14,167 nt of DNA from an uncultured Carnobacterium sp. (GCA_905371865.1 CAJPNA010000014.1:1-14167), one strand, 5' to 3'. Shown: positions 7,308 to 14,051, counted from the first letter of the stretch. The notes: generated from the letters alone by a model not told the origin. Numbers and translations: made by a program.

Positions 7308-7495
7308 AAGCAAAGATAAAATCCTACGGATCCAATAATGATTGTAGTACGGTTTAGTAACCGATGTGAATTACTGACTCTGGAAATTCATTTCCTAGAG
7401 TCAGTTTGAAGCTCGGTAGGCTGTAGACAAGAGGCTACAGCCGGTACCCGACTTACAATTATTATTGATCAATTCGTAAGGATTTTTCTTTGCTT
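7308..7495 (-). repeat. Multi-branched inverted-repeat element E1 (candidate structured RNA or MITE-like repeat)
   Basis: The outer arms 7308-7346 and 7454-7495 pair with few mismatches: AAGCAAAGATAAAATCC against AAGCAAAGAAAAATCC, then TACG, then CAATAATGATTGTA against CAATAATAATTGTA. Inside are three hairpins: GGTT/AACC (7351-7362), CTGACTCTGGAAA/TTTCCTAGAGTCAG (7374-7404, 13 pairs with one bulge) and GGCTGTAG/CTACAGCC (7419-7442, perfect). It contains no coding frame. It lies directly downstream of the permease gene, so it would be transcribed at the 3' end of the ABC operon. It may be a non-coding RNA domain, a 3' UTR element or a small non-autonomous repeat; no target-site duplication was identified. 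Together with 7200-7307 this accounts for the gap between brnQ and the permease gene. Confidence 0.7.
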
Positions 7496-7514
7496 TTATC
7501 ACTATTTCTTTCCC

Positions 7515-10500
7515 CTAGTCCACAGACTTGAGGGCTTCTAGCATATCGATGCGTTGGAGGAGATGGTTTACCATATATCCTAGTGCAACCAAGATGACAA
7601 TGACAATCACACATGGCAACACATATACAGACCATCCGACAGCGGGATTGAACATGACAAACCCCGGTGCCACCGTCTCAATAATCACCCTATGCAGCAC
7701 TCGCCCAAACAAAATCCCGACACCCATCCCGATGACCGATAATAAAATCGTTTCGCGGTAAATATACATCGTCACTTCTTTATTCAGAAACCCAAGCACC
7801 TTAATCGTCGAGAGCTCGCGGATTCGTTCAGCAACGTTGATGTTGGTTAAGTTATATAGGATAACAACTGCTAGTAAAATCGATACAGCCGTTAAAATCA
7901 TCATGACACGACTCAATGAAGAGACAATCGTATCGATACGACTCACCATGGATGTATTTTGCACAACGGCTTTCACACCGCCTAGGGCCATTAAGTCCGC
8001 GGCTGCCTTTTGTACGCTAGCAGCGTCTTTGTCTTTAAACTGTACGAAAATCGCGTTGTCTTGCGGCACTGCTCCATAAGCCGTGGCGTACACTTCTGGT
8101 GTCATTACGATGAAGTGCCCAGCGTACATTTCCACGATACCACCGACCGTTAACGTCACATCCACACCGTCCTTATTCGGAAGCGTAAAGGTGTCTCCTG
8201 ATTTCACGTTTAAGAGTTTAGCTAATTTCTCGGAAATCAACACGCCATCTGCAGGAAGCGTCACGGCTTTCTTCGATTTCGCATCATTCAAATGAAGGTA
8301 CGGAGAAATGCTGGCTTCTTTGCCAACAAGCACCGTTACAGACTGCTCATCATCCACACCTGGCACTTCACGCGTCACCGATTCGCTATAAACGTCGCTA
8401 TAAGAAGTGACACTTGAAGAACTTAAATAGTTGTGTAGCGCCTGTTCTTCTGAGGCCGTTAACACCGTGTCTTTTGAAACAATCGCATCATACGTAATAA
8501 TTTCTTTGAACTGGCGATCGGCAATCCCATCGAGAGACCCGAGAATTCCACGCCCTGCAAAGAGAAGCGCCACGCTCCCAGCCACCCCGAAAATCGTCAT
8601 GAGCATGCGTTGTTTGTAACGGAAAATATTCCGCGCCGTCACCTTATGCGTGAAGCTGAGACGATTCCAAATGAACGGAATGCGCTCAAGAAGAATCTTC
8701 GACCCAGCCATGGGAGCTTTCGGCAAGAGAAGGGCGGCCGCTTGCTCATGAAGTTCGCGGCGGCCAATCCATAATGGAGGCACCACGCTACAAATGAGCG
8801 AGCAAAGAATCGCAATCACGGCGATGAGTGGATGGAAATTCAACTGGATACTTGGCAATACCGTATCCTTCATCAAGGTCGCACCCAACGCACTTGGCAA
8901 GGCGTACGTTCCTAGTAAGATTCCAAGGACCGTGCCACTAACTCCTGCAGTAAAACCATACACGGCAAATTTCTTCATCACGTCTTTGGTTTCATAGCCG
9001 AGTGCCTTCAACACCCCAGCGTTGATCCGTTCTTCGTTTACAAAACGCGTCATCGTCGTGACCGTCACAAGTGCAGCCACGGCATAAAGCACAATCGGGA
9101 ATAGGTTCCCCACCGACGTAATCCCTTCAGCTGTCGTCTTCATATTGAAGAACCCTGCGCTTCCAAGCATCGTCGAGCGTGTATAAACGGAGTATTTCGG
9201 TTTTGTAAGTTTTGAAACGTCCACTTCCGCCTTTTCGAGTTCGGATTCAGCCTTCTGGATATCCTTGTCGGCTGTTTCTTTCTTCTCGTTATAGGTTTCT
9301 TCGCTTTCTTTGAGCTGCGTTTTGGCATCCGCGAGTTTGGCTTCACCGTCCGCCAACGTTTTCTTAGCTTCTGCTAGTTTGTCCTTGCCTTCTGCTAACT
9401 TTCCGGCGTTCGCTTCAAAGGCCGCCACTCCTTCGCGGTATCGGTCGAGGCCATCCACGTACTGGCTGTAGCTAGCGTAATACTTCGCCAAACCTTGCTG
9501 GTACGCTTCTTGCCCTGCGAGCAATTGTTGCTTCTTCGTTGCGAGTTCCACTTCAGCGTTTGAAATCGCCGTTTGCCCCGCTGCAAGTTCTTGTTCTTTT
9601 TGAGTGAGCACTTGTTCTTTGGCATTCAGTGCTTGCTCTGTTTGAGTGAGCTGGGCTTCTGCCTGCGTTAAAGTCGTCTCCATCGCTTGAAGGCTTTCTT
9701 CGGTAATTCCTTGTACCGCAGCCGCATCAGGGTCGCTGGCTAGTAGTGCTTTTGCTTGCGCTAAGGCTGTCTTTTTAGTTTCGAGGTCTGCCTTACCCGT
9801 TTCCAGTTGCGCTTTGGCCTGCGCTAATTGCGTTTGACCGGTTTCAAGCTGCTCTTTACCACCTGTAAGTTCCTCTTTTTTCGAAGCAAGTTGTTCCTCC
9901 GCTTGGCTTAGTTTGGCACTGGCATCCTCTAACTGCTCTTTCTTTTCGGCTAAAGTCGCCACCGCTTGTTCGATTTGCACACGCGCACTCTCGAGTTGCC
10001 CACGGCTTGCTTCCAACTGATTCCACGCCGCGTCTAGCTTTGCATCTTCTGATGCAATCGTTGCTTCGTTCTTGCGGACTTCTTTTTGCCCGTCTGCGAG
10101 CGTCTTTTCGTTCTTTTCAATTTCGCTCTTGCCGTCTGCTAATTTCTTCTCGGCGTCTGAGAGTTTCGTTTTGGCATCGGCGATCTTTTCTTTTCCTTCT
10201 GAAATCTTATCTTCGGCCGTCGTCTTCAACGTGTCCAAACGAGTCGTTCCATTGTCGGCTAACTTTTCTTCTATCGCTTGTTGCAACTCCACCACCTTGT
10301 CCGAGTACTCACGGCTTGTTGTTTTCCATTTACGTAAATCCGGATAACGAAGTCGCGCAATCGTATAAACTTTAGAATCGAACGCGTCTTTTGGCACTAC
10401 GGCAAACCCACTAAGGTCACCGCTCCCCGCACTCGATACCCCTTTAATCGTCTTCGAGAGTAGCTCACTGGAGTTCACAAACCCCGTAATGGTCAATTCA

Positions 10501-10970
10501 TGTTCTTTCAGTAGAGTGTTACTTCCGGATTCATTCAATCGAATGGTATCGCCAACCTTATACTGATCGGCCATTGTTGAAGCAAGCGCCACTTCGTTTG
10601 ATTTTGTAGGCAACGTACCACTTACCAACTCGAATGTTGAAATATCGATCGTCTGTGAGAACATACGAATCGCACTAGGTGTATCGCTAATCACCGTATC
10701 GACAAAATAGCCAAACTCCACTTCGGCGTTCTCTTCTTGAATCTCAGCTTGGTCCTCATCACTTAAACCGTAGCCTGCCACCACGAATAAATCCGCAGCA
10801 TTGGCCGTTTCCATATAGCTGTTCAAGGTATCTTCAATATCCGGCCCCGAAACTTTTAACCCAACAAGAGCAAACGCCCCCAGCATCATGAGTAACATAA
10901 TAGAAAGGAAGCGCCCCTTCGACTGGCGAAGCGAGTTCCTTATATCCTTATTTAATGTTTTCTTTTTCAA
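7515..10970 (-). CDS. FtsX/MacB-like ABC transporter permease with giant coiled-coil hairpin
   Basis: The protein has 1151 residues from TTG at 10970, preceded by GGGGGAGG. A TTG at 10994 inside the ATPase gene is in frame but has no ribosome binding site. Membrane segment 1 is at about 21-40. A first ectodomain (about 41-245) leads into an unbroken coiled-coil arm (256-409, 22 heptads each with Leu, Ile or Val at position a), a hinge (410-426), and a returning arm (427-566, 20 heptads, fading to about 587). FtsX domain 1 follows with segments near 622-641, 668-690 and 713-735. A further segment lies at 790-808, then a second ectodomain (about 825-1015), then FtsX domain 2 with segments near 1019-1040, 1073-1094 and 1113-1133. 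The ATPase gene is 13 bases upstream. This layout suits mechanotransmission or extraction at the outer membrane face rather than classic import. A substrate cannot be named. Confidence 0.9.
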   Translation of the reverse strand: MKKKTLNKDIRNSLRQSKGRFLSIMLLMMLGAFALVGLKVSGPDIEDTLNSYMETANAADLFVVAGYGLSDEDQAEIQEENAEVEFGYFVDTVISDTPSAIRMFSQTIDISTFELVSGTLPTKSNEVALASTMADQYKVGDTIRLNESGSNTLLKEHELTITGFVNSSELLSKTIKGVSSAGSGDLSGFAVVPKDAFDSKVYTIARLRYPDLRKWKTTSREYSDKVVELQQAIEEKLADNGTTRLDTLKTTAEDKISEGKEKIADAKTKLSDAEKKLADGKSEIEKNEKTLADGQKEVRKNEATIASEDAKLDAAWNQLEASRGQLESARVQIEQAVATLAEKKEQLEDASAKLSQAEEQLASKKEELTGGKEQLETGQTQLAQAKAQLETGKADLETKKTALAQAKALLASDPDAAAVQGITEESLQAMETTLTQAEAQLTQTEQALNAKEQVLTQKEQELAAGQTAISNAEVELATKKQQLLAGQEAYQQGLAKYYASYSQYVDGLDRYREGVAAFEANAGKLAEGKDKLAEAKKTLADGEAKLADAKTQLKESEETYNEKKETADKDIQKAESELEKAEVDVSKLTKPKYSVYTRSTMLGSAGFFNMKTTAEGITSVGNLFPIVLYAVAALVTVTTMTRFVNEERINAGVLKALGYETKDVMKKFAVYGFTAGVSGTVLGILLGTYALPSALGATLMKDTVLPSIQLNFHPLIAVIAILCSLICSVVPPLWIGRRELHEQAAALLLPKAPMAGSKILLERIPFIWNRLSFTHKVTARNIFRYKQRMLMTIFGVAGSVALLFAGRGILGSLDGIADRQFKEIITYDAIVSKDTVLTASEEQALHNYLSSSSVTSYSDVYSESVTREVPGVDDEQSVTVLVGKEASISPYLHLNDAKSKKAVTLPADGVLISEKLAKLLNVKSGDTFTLPNKDGVDVTLTVGGIVEMYAGHFIVMTPEVYATAYGAVPQDNAIFVQFKDKDAASVQKAAADLMALGGVKAVVQNTSMVSRIDTIVSSLSRVMMILTAVSILLAVVILYNLTNINVAERIRELSTIKVLGFLNKEVTMYIYRETILLSVIGMGVGILFGRVLHRVIIETVAPGFVMFNPAVGWSVYVLPCVIVIVILVALGYMVNHLLQRIDMLEALKSVD

Positions 10971-10983
10971 TGGCCTCCCCCTT

Positions 10984-11685
10984 CTAATATTCAAGTGTTT
11001 GAATATCTTGTGGATTTGGATTGAGTTCTATTTTCTTCACGCGTGCATCATGCATATAGATCACGCGATCGGCAATCGGAGCTAGGGCAGAATTATGCGT
11101 TACGATAATGACCGTTGCCCCTTGGTTTCTGGACATATCTTGTAAAATTTGAAGCACTTGTTTTCCGGTCTTGTAATCCAAGGCTCCTGTTGGTTCGTCG
11201 CAAAGCAAGAGTTTTGGGTTTTTTGCAACCGCACGCGCAATGGAGACGCGTTGTTGTTCCCCACCCGATAATTGCGACGGGAAATTATTCATGCGGTGTT
11301 CAAGCCCCACCGCCTTCAAGGCTTCCTCTGCATCTTGAGCGTCTTTTACAATTTCAGCCGCTAGTTCCACATTTTCTTTCGCTGTTAAGTTCGGCACTAG
11401 ATTATAAAATTGGAAGACAAAACCAACATCATCTCTTCGATAGTAAGTGAGTTGTTTTTCATCAAAAGTCGAAATGTTCACACCGTCAATAAGGACTTGC
11501 CCTTCGTCATTGGTGTCCATGCCTCCTAAAATATTGAGAACCGTGGATTTCCCTGCACCGCTCGCCCCTAAAATCATTACTAATTCGCCTTTTTCAATTT
11601 CAAAATTCACATCATTATTCGCAATAATCTCTGTATCGCCGACATGATACCGTTTATAGCTATTCTTCATTTCGATATAAGCCAT
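10984..11685 (-). CDS. ABC transporter ATP-binding protein, MacB/LolD-like subfamily
   Basis: This 233-residue nucleotide-binding subunit powers the permease encoded just downstream. Walker A is GASGAGKST (40-48), the Q-loop Gln is 92 (FVFQFYNLVPNL), the signature is LSGGEQQR (139-146), Walker B is LLLCDEP (159-165) and the switch His is 197 (VTHN). The FYNLVPNLTAKENVELA segment is typical of the LolD/MacB/FtsE group, which pairs with FtsX-type permeases. The ATG at 11685 follows GAGGGA by 8-9 bases. It is the first gene of the minus-strand operon and is divergent from tetR; candidate TetR operators lie between them. The C-terminal tail after residue 215 is short and polar. Confidence 0.95.
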   Translation of the reverse strand: MAYIEMKNSYKRYHVGDTEIIANNDVNFEIEKGELVMILGASGAGKSTVLNILGGMDTNDEGQVLIDGVNISTFDEKQLTYYRRDDVGFVFQFYNLVPNLTAKENVELAAEIVKDAQDAEEALKAVGLEHRMNNFPSQLSGGEQQRVSIARAVAKNPKLLLCDEPTGALDYKTGKQVLQILQDMSRNQGATVIIVTHNSALAPIADRVIYMHDARVKKIELNPNPQDIQTLEY

Positions 11686-11717
11686 GTCTATCCCTCATTT
11701 CTATCAACACAGTTAAA

Positions 11718-11732
11718 TGAACAACGTGTTGA
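11718..11732. promoter_or_regulatory. Candidate TetR operator O1
   Basis: TGAACAACGTGTTGA matches O2 (11787-11801) at 13 of 15 positions and has the same dyad form. It overlaps the -35 box of the tetR promoter and lies 33 bases upstream of the ATPase start codon, in the region where minus-strand transcription would begin. An extra half-site TCAACAC lies at 11704-11710. Confidence 0.7.
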
Positions 11733-11757
11733 TTATCCTTCATTCATACTTTATAAT
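11729..11757 (+). promoter_or_regulatory. Promoter of the tetR-def operon
   Basis: -35 TTGATT (11729-11734), a 17-base spacer and -10 TATAAT (11752-11757) give a start near 11764 and a leader of about 58 bases. The opposite strand of the same stretch reads TATTATAAA, a possible -10 for the ABC operon (weak TTGTTT -35 at 11776-11771), so the two promoters probably overlap. Confidence 0.72.
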
Positions 11758-11786
11758 AGGCCTAGCGAAAAAACAATACACAATAC

Positions 11787-11801
11787 TCAACAATGTGTTG
11801 A
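11787..11801. promoter_or_regulatory. Candidate TetR operator O2
   Basis: TCAACAATGTGTTGA is a perfect inverted repeat, TCAACA-N3-TGTTGA. It lies at about +23 of the tetR transcript and just upstream of the presumed ABC -35 region, with its centre 69 bases from that of O1. Confidence 0.7.
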
Positions 11802-11821
11802 TTTAAGAAAGAGTTTAGAAA

Positions 11822-12367
11822 ATGACGACTAAAAAACGAAAAACCACAACGAAAAGCGATTTAAAAGATGCGCTCACAAGACTCTTGAAGCAGAAGGACT
11901 TCGAAGCCATTAGCGTGAGCGATATTGCAAAGGAAGCCGGAATCAACCGCGGAACCTTCTATCTTCATTATGTCGATAAATTTGATATGATTGATCAGCG
12001 GATTGACGAGATTTTACAAAACATTATTTTCTTATTGAATAAAGATCAGCCGAAAACGAAAGAAGAAGCATTTGCACCCATCGTTAAAATCTTTGAGTAT
12101 TTAAAAGAAGATTTCGACTTTATTCATGCCATCTCGCTCAACCGGTTTAACTATACTTCTCATCTAGTCCGGAATTTCTTACTGGAATTATCTAAACAAA
12201 TCGGTCCGATTAAAGAGACTATCAAGACCGTCTATCCGCTACCGGAAGACTATGCCGCAGAAGTTTTTATTTATAGCAATAGCGCGATTTTCTTCCACTG
12301 GATTCAAAAAGGTGGCGTAGAAAGTCCAGAAGAAATCGCAAAAATCTTTTTTAGAATGACTGTATAA
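11822..12367 (+). CDS. TetR/AcrR family transcriptional regulator
   Basis: This 181-residue protein has an N-terminal helix-turn-helix of the TetR type at about residues 29-51 (ISVSDIAKEAGINRGTFYLHY), preceded by a basic tail (KKRKTTTK). The C-terminal ligand and dimerisation domain is alpha-helical and not assignable to a known ligand. It probably represses both the divergent ABC operon and its own gene through the palindromes at 11718-11732 and 11787-11801, and is released by a small molecule, perhaps an antimicrobial or lipid handled by the transporter. The ribosome binding site is weak (AAGAAAGAG), consistent with low expression. def starts 12 bases after its stop, so the two form an operon. 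Confidence 0.9.
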   Translation: MTTKKRKTTTKSDLKDALTRLLKQKDFEAISVSDIAKEAGINRGTFYLHYVDKFDMIDQRIDEILQNIIFLLNKDQPKTKEEAFAPIVKIFEYLKEDFDFIHAISLNRFNYTSHLVRNFLLELSKQIGPIKETIKTVYPLPEDYAAEVFIYSNSAIFFHWIQKGGVESPEEIAKIFFRMTV

Positions 12368-12379
12368 AGGAGCAAACTC

Positions 12380-12793
12380 ATGCAAAAGACTATTATGAAA
12401 GACCCCCTCTTCTTAAGCCAAAAATCCAGTGTTGCCGACCCGAAAGCCGACGCTCAGGTAGTCCGCGACTTGCAAGATACGCTTCGTGCTAACCGAGATT
12501 GTTGTGTGGGGATGGCAGCGAATATGATTGGCGTGAAGAAGAACATTATTATCGTTGCGATTGGTCCGATGGATTTGGTGATGCTGAACCCACGGATTAC
12601 GAAGAAGCAAGGGCCCTATGAAACGGAAGAAGGATGTCTAAGTCATACCGGAACGAAGAAGACGACGCGCTATCAAATGATTGAAGTAGCATACACCGAC
12701 CCGAGCGGCAAGAAGCATACGGGAATGTTCAGCGACTTCACGGCGCAAGTCATCCAACATGAAATGGATCATCTAGAAGGTATTCTCATTTAA
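12380..12793 (+). CDS. Peptide deformylase paralogue with altered motif 1
   Basis: This 137-residue protein has the metal-binding motifs of peptide deformylase: EEGCLS (83-88, metal ligand Cys86) and QHEMDH (126-131, His127 and His131 as ligands, Glu128 as catalytic acid/base). Motif 1, normally GxGLAAPQIG, is GMAANMIG (44-51), so the oxyanion-stabilising Gln is Met49. It is shorter than the usual 150-190-residue enzymes. I recall a similar short paralogue with the same motif in streptococci that is not the essential deformylase. It may be inactive, act on an unusual substrate, or bind inhibitors. AAAGGAG lies 8 bases before the ATG. It is co-transcribed with tetR, an unusual partner for a housekeeping enzyme. 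A normal deformylase gene is expected elsewhere in the genome. Confidence 0.85.
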   Translation: MQKTIMKDPLFLSQKSSVADPKADAQVVRDLQDTLRANRDCCVGMAANMIGVKKNIIIVAIGPMDLVMLNPRITKKQGPYETEEGCLSHTGTKKTTRYQMIEVAYTDPSGKKHTGMFSDFTAQVIQHEMDHLEGILI

Positions 12794-12795
12794 AT

Positions 12796-12816
12796 ACGCA
12801 ACTTCAGTTGCGTTTC
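12796..12816 (+). terminator. Hairpin after def, possible weak terminator
   Basis: ACGCAACT-TC-AGTTGCGT is a perfect 8-bp stem (realistically 6-7 bp with a small loop) two bases after the stop codon, followed by only TTT then CC. The 3' half (GTTGCGTTT) can alternatively pair with AAACGCAAAC at 12992-13001, which belongs to the larger element E2. Confidence 0.45.
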
Positions 12817-13003
12817 CTTCGAATCCAGACGGATTTCTTCATAGAAGCGATAATAGGGCACCGGTTCGAGCCTATAGTCTCTCACCTTTGAAGCCTCAAA
12901 GAGTGCGTACGGAATCAATTCCTACGCTCTCTTATTCGCATTCAATGCGATCCCCCACTATTGCTTCTATAGAATCCGTCCGATTCTTCAAAAACGCAAA
13001 CTT
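12807..13003 (+). repeat. Multi-branched inverted-repeat element E2 (candidate structured RNA or MITE-like repeat)
   Basis: The left arm (12807-12858) and right arm (12952-13003) pair imperfectly over about 50 bases. Conserved paired blocks are GTTGCGTTT, GAATC, GACGGATT, ATAGAAGC and ATAGGG-like ends. Internal hairpins are CTTTGA/TCAAAG (12886-12901), a stem of GGAAT/ATTCC, GCGTA/TACGC and AGAG/CTCT with single-base interruptions (12900-12933), and TCGCAT/ATGCGA (12936-12951). There is no credible protein; the short open frames here have no ribosome binding site. It follows tetR-def in the same orientation, as E1 follows the ABC operon. The remaining gap, 13005-13140, holds a G-rich patch described in the findings and the MerR promoter. 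Confidence 0.65.
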
Positions 13004-13141
13004 TCGTAATTGTATTTTTATGGTGCTTCTAAATGGACGAGGATGGAGGCTTGTTCCGGGAAGGCGGGACGTACTCCTTGCGACGGCGGTGTGTCATCTT
13101 CTTCGTTTCGTATAGTAAGAAAATAAAAAAAGAGAAAGGGC

Positions 13142-13172
13142 TTGACCCTTACGTAACGTTATAGCTTATACT
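13142..13172 (+). promoter_or_regulatory. MerR-type promoter with 19-base spacer
   Basis: -35 TTGACC (13142-13147) and -10 TATACT (13167-13172) are separated by 19 bases, the over-long spacing that MerR-family activators correct by twisting the DNA. Within the spacer, TTACGT-A-ACGTTA is a near-perfect dyad, the expected operator. It points to autoregulation of the downstream gene. Confidence 0.85.
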
Positions 13173-13195
13173 TCAAATTGTTAGGAGTTGAAAAT

Positions 13196-13936
13196 ATGTA
13201 TTTAATCAAACAAGTGAGCGAAATCAGTGGTGTATCGGTGCGCACTTTACATCACTATGACGAAATTGGATTACTATCGCCCAAAAAACATGAGAATGGA
13301 TACCGCTACTATAGTGAAGAGGAATTGTCCCTCCTTCAAACCATCCTGTACTATAAGTATTTAGGATTTTCACTAAAAGACATCAAAACTCTCATGAAAC
13401 AAGAAGAGGAAGATCTCTTGCCTCACTTGAAACATCAGTTGATTTTAATGCAAAAAGAAAAAGAACGTCTTCTAACATTAATCGACACTTTAGAAAAGAC
13501 CATTGAGTCGAAAGAAAGGAAAATGACAATGACAACAGAAGAAAAATTCAAAGGCTTCACCTTTAAAGATAACGAGAAATATAAACAGGCCGCGACTGAA
13601 AAGTACGGTGAAAAAGTAATGAACGAAGCCGAAGCAAAACAAAAAGGACAAGAAGAAATCGTAGCAGACGGCTTCAACAAGATCTGGTTCGCGTTTGCTG
13701 AAAATATCGAAAAAGGCCTTCCAGCAACAGACGCTGTGAACGTGGACTTAGCAAAACAACTCCACCAACACATGTGCGCCTACGCGTTCGACTGCTCCAT
13801 CGATGTCTTCTCAAGCATCGGATTTGGCTACGCTCAAAACGAAGAATTCAGAACGAACTTGGATAAATACGGCAAAGGTGTGGGCCAATACGCTTGCGAC
13901 GCAATCCAAGCCTATGTGGCACAGGAGAGAAAATAA
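13196..13936 (+). CDS. MerR family regulator with TipAS antibiotic-binding domain
   Basis: The protein is 246 residues from the ATG at 13196, preceded by AGGAG at 8 bases. A TTG 18 bases upstream overlaps that site and is not used here. Residues 1-70 are a MerR winged helix with the characteristic VSVRTLHHYDEIGLL and NGYRYYSEEEL, 75-108 a dimerisation coiled coil, and about 120-243 a TipAS-like domain. In Streptomyces TipAL this domain binds thiopeptide antibiotics covalently through a cysteine; candidate cysteines here are 194, 200 and 234. The 19-base-spaced promoter suggests ligand-bound protein activates its own gene. Internal ATGs at codons 110 and 112 follow AAAGG, so a TipAS-only product is possible. 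Relatives in Firmicutes are multidrug sensors (Mta/SkgA type). No efflux gene lies immediately downstream before the terminator, so the product may itself sequester drug. Confidence 0.93.
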   Translation: MYLIKQVSEISGVSVRTLHHYDEIGLLSPKKHENGYRYYSEEELSLLQTILYYKYLGFSLKDIKTLMKQEEEDLLPHLKHQLILMQKEKERLLTLIDTLEKTIESKERKMTMTTEEKFKGFTFKDNEKYKQAATEKYGEKVMNEAEAKQKGQEEIVADGFNKIWFAFAENIEKGLPATDAVNVDLAKQLHQHMCAYAFDCSIDVFSSIGFGYAQNEEFRTNLDKYGKGVGQYACDAIQAYVAQERK

Positions 13937-13972
13937 AAAAACTCCTTCCTAAATAAATACCAATCCATAATT

Positions 13973-13999
13973 ATAAGCAGTCATTGACTGCTTATTTTA
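13973..13999 (+). terminator. Rho-independent terminator after the MerR/TipAS gene
   Basis: ATAAGCAGTCA-T-TGACTGCTTAT is an 11-bp perfect inverted repeat (in practice a loop of about 5) followed by TTTTAA. It separates the regulator from the next gene. Confidence 0.8.
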
Positions 14000-14042
14000 A
14001 TATCATTAAACTTCCTATTCTCTCATTTTTTTAAATTCATTA

Positions 14043-14051
14043 TGCTATAAT
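14043..14051 (+). promoter_or_regulatory. Extended -10 promoter of the last gene
   Basis: TGC-TATAAT is a perfect -10 with the TGn extension, and no good -35 is found at 17 bases. The start should be near 14058, leaving a leader of about 59 bases before the ATG at 14117. Confidence 0.65.

Noticed and set aside
7308..7495. tRNA or known riboswitch as an explanation of E1
   Set aside because: The branching superficially recalls tRNA, but arm lengths, missing T-loop sequence and absence of CCA do not fit, and I recognise no riboswitch core.
9140..9346. Basic open frames on the minus strand inside the permease coiled-coil region (also 9395-9625), and plus-strand frames at 10007-10375
   Set aside because: They are out-of-frame readings of the repetitive heptad DNA, with odd composition and no start signals.
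10994..10994. Upstream TTG start for the permease inside the ATPase gene
   Set aside because: No ribosome binding site precedes it, whereas the TTG at 10970 directly follows GGGGGAGG.
12888..13115. 75-codon plus-strand open frame inside E2
   Set aside because: It has no ribosome binding site, its composition follows the palindromic DNA, and it gives no recognisable protein.
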